A stretch of 64,000 nt of DNA from Amycolatopsis dendrobii. GTDB lineage: Bacteria; Actinomycetota; Actinomycetes; Mycobacteriales; Pseudonocardiaceae. Under the pieces are notes generated by a model, which did not search any database, was not told the origin of the DNA, and was given only the letters and a program-made list of their open reading frames with translations. This document shows positions 58,179 to 64,000 of the stretch, piece by piece; position 1 is the stretch's first letter, and each line of letters opens with the position of its first letter. The translations under genes and the position numbers were made by a program. Where the stretch lies: assembly GCF_014145675.1 (NCBI RefSeq), contig NZ_JACGZW010000008.1:310001-374000 (forward strand). The letters are read 5' to 3'.

Positions 58179-59786
58179 CTACAGCGCGTCGAGGAACTTC
58201 GCGCCCAGCGAGACGGCCGGTTTGGAGTCGTTGGCGCCCTCCAGGAACACCGCGAACGCCAGGTCGCCGCGGTAGCCGACGAACCAGCCGTGCGCCTCGG
58301 CGCCGGACCCGAACTGCGCGGTGCCGGTCTTGCCGAACACCGAGCCGGAGTGCGCCAGGCCGGTCGCCGTGCCGCCGGTCACGACCTCGCGCATCATCCC
58401 GCGCAGCGCCGCCAGCACCGAGCCGGACGGCGGCTGGTAGCCGGTGTTGACCTTGGTCCCGCCTTCCCACAGCCGCGGCACGACCGCGTGCCCGGACGCC
58501 GCGGTCGCCGCCATCACCGCCGCTCCCATCGGACTGACCTGCACCTTTCCCTGGCCGATGCCGTCCTCGACCTGCTCGTCCGGGCTCGCTGCCGGGTCGA
58601 CGCGGCCCATTTCGGAGGAAAGGCCCTCGATCCCGAAATCCGCGTTGAGACCGAACTGGGTGGCCGCCTTCGCGAGCCCATCGGCGGGCAGCTGCGACGC
58701 GAGCCTGCCGAACGTGGTGTTGCAGGACTTCGCGAACGCCTTGTGCACGGTGGTCGTGCCGAGGTCGAAACCCTCGTTGGAGAGCGTGCGGGTGCCGATC
58801 CGGTCGGTCAGCGGGCACGGAACCGAGGAATCCGGCGTGACGAGCCCGGCTTCCAGCGCCGCGGTCGCGGTGACGATCTTGAACGTCGACCCCGGCGCGT
58901 ACTGGCCGCTGAACGCCGACGCGGCGTTGGTGACGCTGCCGTTCTGCGCCACCGCGAGCAAGTCGCCGGACGACGGCTGGATGGCGACCAGAACGGCCTT
59001 GCCGCGATACCCGTCGACCGCTGCCTGGGCCGCGTTCTGCGTCGCGATGCTGAGCCCGGTGGCGGCCGGTTTGCGGTCGCCTTCGGGGTTTCCGAACAGC
59101 GCCTCCAGGTTCTTGCCCGAAGCGTCCACGCGCTCGACCGCGAACGCTTGGGACGCCTGCCCGTGCCCGGTGAGCGCCGAACGGAGCAGCGGGAACGCCT
59201 TGTCGTCAGCCAGCTTCAGCCCGCCGCCGCCGGAAACGACGAGCGGTTTGCCGTCGCGGTCGACCACCGCCGGGACGTCCGAGGACGCGATCGCCAGCCG
59301 CTGCCCCGTTTCCAGCTTGGGGTGCAGCACCGTCGGCGCCCAGTGGACCCGCCATGCGCCCTGCGCCTGGACGAGACCGAGGCTGCCGGTGTACGTCCAG
59401 ACGTGGCCGGTGCCGAGGTTCCAGGTGATCGTGTAGCCCGCCGTGGCCTTGTCGCCCTGCGCCGCGCCGACGTCGCCGAGCTTGGCGGTCAGCTCCTTGG
59501 GCCGCAGCGTCGCCCACGCGTCCTGCAGCGCGGCCGAGGCGTCCATCGGAGCGTCGGTGGCCTTGCTGGCGGCGTCCGGGTCCTTCTTCGCGAAGGCGAG
59601 CAGGTACGTGCGGGCCGCCGACGTCGGATCGCTCGGCTCCGCGGCCGTCGGCGACGTCCCTGAACCCGTATCCGGTGCGGCCGCCGTCGTTCCCTCGCCG
59701 TTGAGCAGCACGAACGCTGCCACGACGATCGCGATCACGGCCAGCGCGCCCCCGATCAGCACGCCCTTCTTCCCGGCAGGACTCAC
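58179..59786 (-). CDS. Penicillin-binding protein (class B-like transpeptidase)
   Basis: A 535-residue peptidoglycan transpeptidase. One N-terminal membrane helix (about 8-28), an NTF2-like/MecA-N domain (about 50-155), a dimerisation segment, then the penicillin-binding domain: STFK (Ser300, active-site Ser), SCN (SxN), and KTG in FGKTGTAQF. It cross-links peptidoglycan outside the membrane and could give beta-lactam tolerance like other MecA-N enzymes. GTG at 59786 has GGGGAGG five bases before it; a TTG seven codons earlier lacks one. Confidence 0.94.
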   Translation of the reverse strand: MSPAGKKGVLIGGALAVIAIVVAAFVLLNGEGTTAAAPDTGSGTSPTAAEPSDPTSAARTYLLAFAKKDPDAASKATDAPMDASAALQDAWATLRPKELTAKLGDVGAAQGDKATAGYTITWNLGTGHVWTYTGSLGLVQAQGAWRVHWAPTVLHPKLETGQRLAIASSDVPAVVDRDGKPLVVSGGGGLKLADDKAFPLLRSALTGHGQASQAFAVERVDASGKNLEALFGNPEGDRKPAATGLSIATQNAAQAAVDGYRGKAVLVAIQPSSGDLLAVAQNGSVTNAASAFSGQYAPGSTFKIVTATAALEAGLVTPDSSVPCPLTDRIGTRTLSNEGFDLGTTTVHKAFAKSCNTTFGRLASQLPADGLAKAATQFGLNADFGIEGLSSEMGRVDPAASPDEQVEDGIGQGKVQVSPMGAAVMAATAASGHAVVPRLWEGGTKVNTGYQPPSGSVLAALRGMMREVVTGGTATGLAHSGSVFGKTGTAQFGSGAEAHGWFVGYRGDLAFAVFLEGANDSKPAVSLGAKFLDAL

Positions 59787-59913
59787 CGTCGCCTCCCCCT
59801 CGCCCAACGCGGTCCGCCCGCGTCCCTCGCTCAGCTTTCCATCGCCGCGCGGAAGCGGGTGTTACCTCGGGGAATGCGACAGATTCGTGATCAACGCCGA
59901 GCCGTATAGGTCG

Positions 59914-61305
59914 TTATACAGTTTGTTCGGCTTCCCGGCGGGCGCGTTGCCAGCAGATCCCGGCCACGACCAGCACCGCGACGAGGACGCCCGAGCTGAT
60001 CAGCTGGATCCGGGCGTCGGCGTCGCCGGCCATCACCACCAGGATCGCGACCATCGCGGCGAGCGTCGCCCAGGTCAGGTACGGGAAGCCCCACATGCGC
60101 ACGGTGAGGCTTTCCGGCGCGGTGCGTTCGAGTTGCTTGCGCACCCGCAACTGCGTGCAGGCGACCAGGATCCAGACGATCAGCAGCACCGAGCCGACCG
60201 CGTTGAGCAGGTACTGGAAGACCGTGTCCGGCCAGAGCGCGTTCAGCGCCACGGCGACGAACCCGAAGAGCACCGAGGCCGCGACAGCGAAGACGGGCAC
60301 GCCGTTGCGGTCCACTTTGGTCAGTGCGCGCGGCGCGTGGCCGCGGCGCGCCAGCGAGTACACCATGCGGGCCGCGCCGTACATGTTGGTGTTCAGCGTG
60401 GACAGCAAGGCGAACAGCACGACCACGTTCATGACCTGCCCGGTCGCCGGGATCCCGATCCGTCCGAGCACCGCGGCGAACGGGCTCTGTCCGGTTTGGA
60501 CGCTCGGCCACGGCAGCAGCGAGACGATGACCAGCATGGAACCGATGTAGAACACCGAAATCCGCACGACCGCGTTGCGGACCGCCTTGCCGACGGCGTG
60601 CGCGGGATCGTCGGATTCGGCGGCCGCGATGGTCACCACTTCCAGGCCGCCGAAGGTGAAGACCACCGCGAGCAAACCGGTGCCGACGCCCTGCCACCCG
60701 TGGGGCAGCAGCCCGCCGTGGCCGAGGAGATTGGCCGTGCCGACGAAGGACGTTCCCGGCAGCACGCCGAGAAACGCGAGCACGCCGAGGACCAGGAAGG
60801 CCACGACCGCGACGACCTTGATCAGCGCCAGCCAGAACTCCAGCTCGCCGAAGCGGGACACCGCCGTGAAGTTGACCGCGGTCAGCACCGCCATGAAGAT
60901 CAGCACCAGCGCCCACTGCGGAATGCCGGGCAGCCAGCCGTTGACGATGATGGCGGCCGCGGTCGCCTCCACGGCGAGCACGACGACCAAAGCGGCCCAG
61001 TACAGCCAGCCGATCGCGAACCCGGCCCACGGCCCGAACGCGCGCTCGGCGTGCACCGAAAACGACCCGCTGGACGGGATCGCGGCGGCCATTTCCGCCA
61101 TCATGCGCATGACCAGCATCGCGAGCGTGCCCGCGAGCACGAAGGACAGCACGATGCCGGGCCCGGCGAGCTTGATCCCGACGCCGGAGCTGACGAACAG
61201 TCCCGACCCGATCACGCCGCCCATCGCGAGCATGGCGAGGTGCCGCTGGCGCAACCCGGCGGCCAGTCCCTCGGCGGCCGGTTCGGCGGCGGCTTCTGAA
61301 GTCAT
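59914..61305 (-). CDS. APC-family amino acid permease
   Basis: A 463-residue permease with 12 hydrophobic helices and the APC signature near the start (MLAMGGVIGSGLFVSSG). FTFGGLEVVTIAAAES and the LAFxTxNTNMYGAARM region resemble gamma-aminobutyrate and aromatic/branched amino acid permeases. Symport with protons is expected; the substrate cannot be read. A GTATA...TATAC pair (59905-59920) lies at its 3' end. Confidence 0.92.
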   Translation of the reverse strand: MTSEAAAEPAAEGLAAGLRQRHLAMLAMGGVIGSGLFVSSGVGIKLAGPGIVLSFVLAGTLAMLVMRMMAEMAAAIPSSGSFSVHAERAFGPWAGFAIGWLYWAALVVVLAVEATAAAIIVNGWLPGIPQWALVLIFMAVLTAVNFTAVSRFGELEFWLALIKVVAVVAFLVLGVLAFLGVLPGTSFVGTANLLGHGGLLPHGWQGVGTGLLAVVFTFGGLEVVTIAAAESDDPAHAVGKAVRNAVVRISVFYIGSMLVIVSLLPWPSVQTGQSPFAAVLGRIGIPATGQVMNVVVLFALLSTLNTNMYGAARMVYSLARRGHAPRALTKVDRNGVPVFAVAASVLFGFVAVALNALWPDTVFQYLLNAVGSVLLIVWILVACTQLRVRKQLERTAPESLTVRMWGFPYLTWATLAAMVAILVVMAGDADARIQLISSGVLVAVLVVAGICWQRARREAEQTV

Positions 61306-61398
61306 GGGGAATCCCTAGCAGACGCTCCCCGGGCACCGTCGCTCGGTCCGTCAGGAGTCAGCTGAGACACGACGCGACAAGCCGAGGACTTCGCCGAC

Positions 61399-61437
61399 GC
61401 GGTCTTGCTCCGGGCATCTCACCCGGAGCAAGACCGC
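61399..61437 (-). terminator. Terminator of ileS
   Basis: A perfect 16-bp hairpin (61399-61414 / 61422-61437) with a 7-nt loop, just 7 bp past the ileS stop. No T-run follows on the minus strand, as usual in actinomycetes. Confidence 0.8.
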
Positions 61438-61443
61438 TTCCCT

Positions 61444-64000
61444 TCACGCCTTCGCGACCGCCACGCGCACCTTCACGCCCTCGCCCACCGTGCCGTCGAA
61501 GCCCTCGGCCACCTCGCCGTAGGACACCGACGTCGCCAGCGTCTCGGACGCCACGAACTCCTCGTGCTTGCGCGCCGCGGCCGTCACCTCGGCGGTGGCG
61601 TCCACGGTCAGCGAGATCCGGTCGCCGACGTCCAGACCGGCCTCGCGGCGGGCCTGCTGGACCACGCGGACCAGGTCGCGGGCGAGGCCCTCGGCCGCCA
61701 GGTCCTCGGTGACCTCGGTGTCCAGCACGACCAGACCGGCCCCGCCGGGCAGTTCGGCCGCCGCGCCGCCGCCGGAGGCGACCAGGCGCCGGTCGTACTC
61801 GCCCTCGGCCAGTTCGACGCCCGCCGCCACGACCGCGCCGGACTCGTTCGTCGTCCAGTCGCCCGCCTTGACCGCCTTGATCACCTGCTGCACGGCCTTG
61901 CCCAGCCGCGGCCCGGCCGCCCGCGCGTTCACCGCGACCTCGAACGTGCCGTGCGCGGCGACGTCGGCGGTCAGCTCCACCGACTTCACGTTCACCTCGT
62001 CCCGCAGGATCTCGGTGAACCCGCGCAGCGGTTCGACGTCCTCGGCCGCGACCACGAGCTTCGCCAGCGGCAGCCGCACGCGCAGCTTGTTCGCCTTGCG
62101 CAGCGCCAGTGCCGACGACGCCACCTGCCGCACCTTGTCCATCGCGGTCACCAGCGCCGCGTCGGCGGGCAGGTCGAGCGCGTTCGGCCAGTCGGTCAGG
62201 TGCACCGAACGGCCGCCGGTCAGCCCGCGCCACACCGTTTCCGCGGTGAGCGGCAGCAGCGGCGCGACGACCCGGCAGGTCACCTCCAGCACCGTGTGCA
62301 GCGTGTCGATCGCGTCCTGCTCGCCCGCCCAGAACCGGTCGCGCGAGCGGCGGACGTACCAGTTCGTGAGCACCTCGAGGAAGTCCCGCACGGTCTGGCA
62401 CGCGCCCGCGATGTCGTAACCGTCCATCGCGGACTCGACGTCGGTGACGAGTTCGTGCGTTTTCGCGAGCACGTACCGGTCGAGCAGATGCGTGGAATCC
62501 GTGCGCCACTGCCCCTGCTTGCCTTCGGCGTTCGCGTACAGGGCAAGGAAGTAGTACGAGTTCCACAGCGGCAGCACGGCCTGGCGCACCGCGTCGCGGA
62601 TCCCCCGGTCGGTCACGATCAGGTTGCCGCCGCGCAGGATCGGGCTCGCCATGAGGTACCACCGCATGGCGTCGGACCCGTCGCGGTCGAAGACCTCGTT
62701 GACGTCCGGGTAGTTCCGCAGCGACTTCGACATCTTCTGGCCGTCGGAGCCGAGCACGATGCCGTGCGACACGCAGGTGCGGAACGCCGGCCGGTCGAAC
62801 AGCGCGGTCGCGAGCACGTGCAGCAGGTAGAACCAGCCGCGGGTCTGCCCGATGTACTCGACGATGAAGTCGCTCGGGTAGTGGTGCTCGAACCATTCGC
62901 GGTTCTCGAACGGATAGTGCACCTGGGCATACGGCATCGACCCGGAGTCGAACCACACGTCGAGCACGTCCGGCACGCGGCGCATGGTGGACTTGCCGGT
63001 GGGGTCGTCCGGGTTCGGCCGGGTCAGCTCGTCGATGTAGGGCCGGTGCAGGTTGTCCAGCCGCACGCCGAAGTCGGCCTCCAGCTCGTCGAGCGAGCCG
63101 TAGACGTCGATGCGCGGGTAGGCCGGGTCGTCGCTTCGCCACACCGGGATCGGCGTGCCGAAGTAGCGGTTGCGGGAGATCGACCAGTCGATGGCGTTCT
63201 CCAGCCATTTGCCGAACTGGCCGTCCTTGACGTTCTCCGGGTACCAGGTGATCTGCTGATTCAGCTCGACCATCCGGTCCTTGAACTGCGTCACCGCGAC
63301 GAACCACGACGACACCGCGCGGTAGATCAGCGGGTTCCGGCAGCGCCAGCAGTGCGGGTACGAGTGGTCGTAGGTCTCGTGCCGCAGCAGCACCGCGCCC
63401 TGCGCCGCCGCGCCGCCGGTGCCGTTCTTGAGGTCCTTCACGATGTTCGGGTTCGCGTCGAACACCTGCTGCCCGGCGTAGTCCGGCACGGTGGCGTCGA
63501 ACTTGCCGTGGTCGTCCACCGGCGTCACCGGGGCGATCCCGGCCGCGTCGGTGACCACCTTGTCCTCGGCGCCGTAGGCGGGCGCGATGTGCACGACGCC
63601 GGTGCCGTCTTCGGTGGTGACATAGTCCGCGGACAGCACGCGGTGCGCGTTCTCCGTGCCCACGAAGTACGGGAACGGCGGCGCGTAACGGGAGCCGAGC
63701 AGCTGCTCGCCCGTGTAGCGCGCGACGACGGCCGGTTCCTCGCCCAGTTCGCGGGCGTACGCCGCCACGCGCTCCTCGGCGAGCAGGTACCGCTTGCCGT
63801 CGCTTTCCACCACGACGTACTGCACCTCGGGGTGCACCGCGGTGGCGAGGTTCGACGGCAGCGTCCACGGCGTCGTGGTCCAGATCAGCAGGTACGTGCC
63901 GTCGAGGTCGTTGTCGTTGCCCTCCAGGCGGAACCCGACCGTGACGGCGGGGTCCTGCCGGTTGCGGTAGACGTCGGCGTCCATGCCCAGCTCGTGGTTG
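61444..64000 (-). CDS. ileS: Isoleucyl-tRNA synthetase, C-terminal part (5' end outside window)
   Basis: The last ~850 residues of an isoleucyl-tRNA synthetase; its start and HIGH motif are upstream of the window edge. Visible: WTTTPWTLPSN (connective/editing region, CP1), HCWRCRNPLIYRA (zinc-type Cys pair), VDVWFDSGSMP, and the KMSKSLRNYPDV loop. The pattern fits the long eukaryote-like (type 2, mupirocin-resistant) IleRS carried by actinobacteria, about 1040 residues. The sequence NHELGMDADVY continues past position 64000. Confidence 0.95.
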   Translation of the reverse strand, partial: NHELGMDADVYRNRQDPAVTVGFRLEGNDNDLDGTYLLIWTTTPWTLPSNLATAVHPEVQYVVVESDGKRYLLAEERVAAYARELGEEPAVVARYTGEQLLGSRYAPPFPYFVGTENAHRVLSADYVTTEDGTGVVHIAPAYGAEDKVVTDAAGIAPVTPVDDHGKFDATVPDYAGQQVFDANPNIVKDLKNGTGGAAAQGAVLLRHETYDHSYPHCWRCRNPLIYRAVSSWFVAVTQFKDRMVELNQQITWYPENVKDGQFGKWLENAIDWSISRNRYFGTPIPVWRSDDPAYPRIDVYGSLDELEADFGVRLDNLHRPYIDELTRPNPDDPTGKSTMRRVPDVLDVWFDSGSMPYAQVHYPFENREWFEHHYPSDFIVEYIGQTRGWFYLLHVLATALFDRPAFRTCVSHGIVLGSDGQKMSKSLRNYPDVNEVFDRDGSDAMRWYLMASPILRGGNLIVTDRGIRDAVRQAVLPLWNSYYFLALYANAEGKQGQWRTDSTHLLDRYVLAKTHELVTDVESAMDGYDIAGACQTVRDFLEVLTNWYVRRSRDRFWAGEQDAIDTLHTVLEVTCRVVAPLLPLTAETVWRGLTGGRSVHLTDWPNALDLPADAALVTAMDKVRQVASSALALRKANKLRVRLPLAKLVVAAEDVEPLRGFTEILRDEVNVKSVELTADVAAHGTFEVAVNARAAGPRLGKAVQQVIKAVKAGDWTTNESGAVVAAGVELAEGEYDRRLVASGGGAAAELPGGAGLVVLDTEVTEDLAAEGLARDLVRVVQQARREAGLDVGDRISLTVDATAEVTAAARKHEEFVASETLATSVSYGEVAEGFDGTVGEGVKVRVAVAKA

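Noticed and set aside
1..64000. Search for tRNA and rRNA genes, transposases and att sites
   Set aside because: No cloverleaf-like or rRNA-like segment, no transposase or integrase ORF, and no direct-repeat boundary of an island was seen.

Overview
The window is high-GC DNA with strong third-position G/C bias, GTG starts, 4-base GTGA/ATGA stop-start overlaps, leaderless-looking promoters and actinobacterial families: a type VII secretion (ESX) substrate cluster, a DUF3558 lipoprotein, an F420-dependent LLM oxidoreductase, a SoxR with a [2Fe-2S] cluster, a SAM-IV riboswitch and a long actinobacterial IleRS. It looks like the chromosome of a Pseudonocardiaceae-type actinomycete, most likely Amycolatopsis-like (genus is inference). 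I saw no rRNA, tRNA, CRISPR array, transposase or prophage.

Layout. 0.2-7.8 kb: acyl-CoA catabolism (a paired acyl-CoA dehydrogenase, a double-length type III CoA-transferase, a single-domain CoA-transferase) with LysR and MarR regulators. 7.9-12.6 kb: secreted NPP1 (necrosis-inducing) protein, FUSC membrane protein, FAD monooxygenase with a divergent MarR repressor and two visible operators. 12.6-17.4 kb: ESX-like protein with a C-terminal effector-like domain, degenerate M20 amidase, alpha/beta hydrolase, pirin, PAP2 phosphatase. 17.5-20.1 kb: response regulator/histidine kinase/lipoprotein operon. 20.1-25.4 kb: TetR/FAD monooxygenase pair, FMN reductase/SoxR pair, and a gene-poor stretch. 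25.6-31.9 kb: RecQ, an 0.8 kb gene-free stretch ending in a minisatellite, adenosine-deaminase-like enzyme, MoxR/VWA pair. 32.0-34.4 kb: four-gene ESX-type operon. 34.5-38.7 kb: aldo-keto reductase, Nudix, PadR, membrane protein plus carotenoid oxygenase. 38.8-43.5 kb: ROK regulator, HAD phosphatase/phosphomutase and GH65 phosphorylase (disaccharide phosphorolysis). 43.5-50.3 kb: Ppx/GppA, F420 oxidoreductase, fumarylacetoacetase and a tandem-duplicated DUF885 protein. 50.6-54.1 kb: collagen-like-linker protein, RluD, LspA, small hypothetical. 54.1-64 kb: SAM-IV-controlled class V aminotransferase, NhaP2-type antiporter, ArsR, penicillin-binding protein, amino acid permease, IleRS (5' end outside the window).

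The strongest unannotated signals are (i) a family of six dispersed palindromic elements, each exactly 46 bp, at gene 3' ends, one of which supplies the stop codons of two convergent genes; (ii) a 13-bp palindrome of the type GTCCACAGTGGAC recurring in unrelated genes; (iii) degenerate minisatellites in two gene-free stretches plus a 31-32 bp direct repeat; (iv) a TANNNT hexamer placed 6-8 nt before many start codons, implying widespread leaderless transcription. The best protein-level candidates for undescribed biology are the ESX-like protein with an uncharacterised C-terminal domain (12.6 kb), the four-gene ESX-type operon (32-34.4 kb), the double CoA-transferase that lacks both expected Asp nucleophiles, and the DUF885 tandem protein coupled to fumarylacetoacetase. 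All functional assignments are by eye from motifs and family memory; no database search was run.
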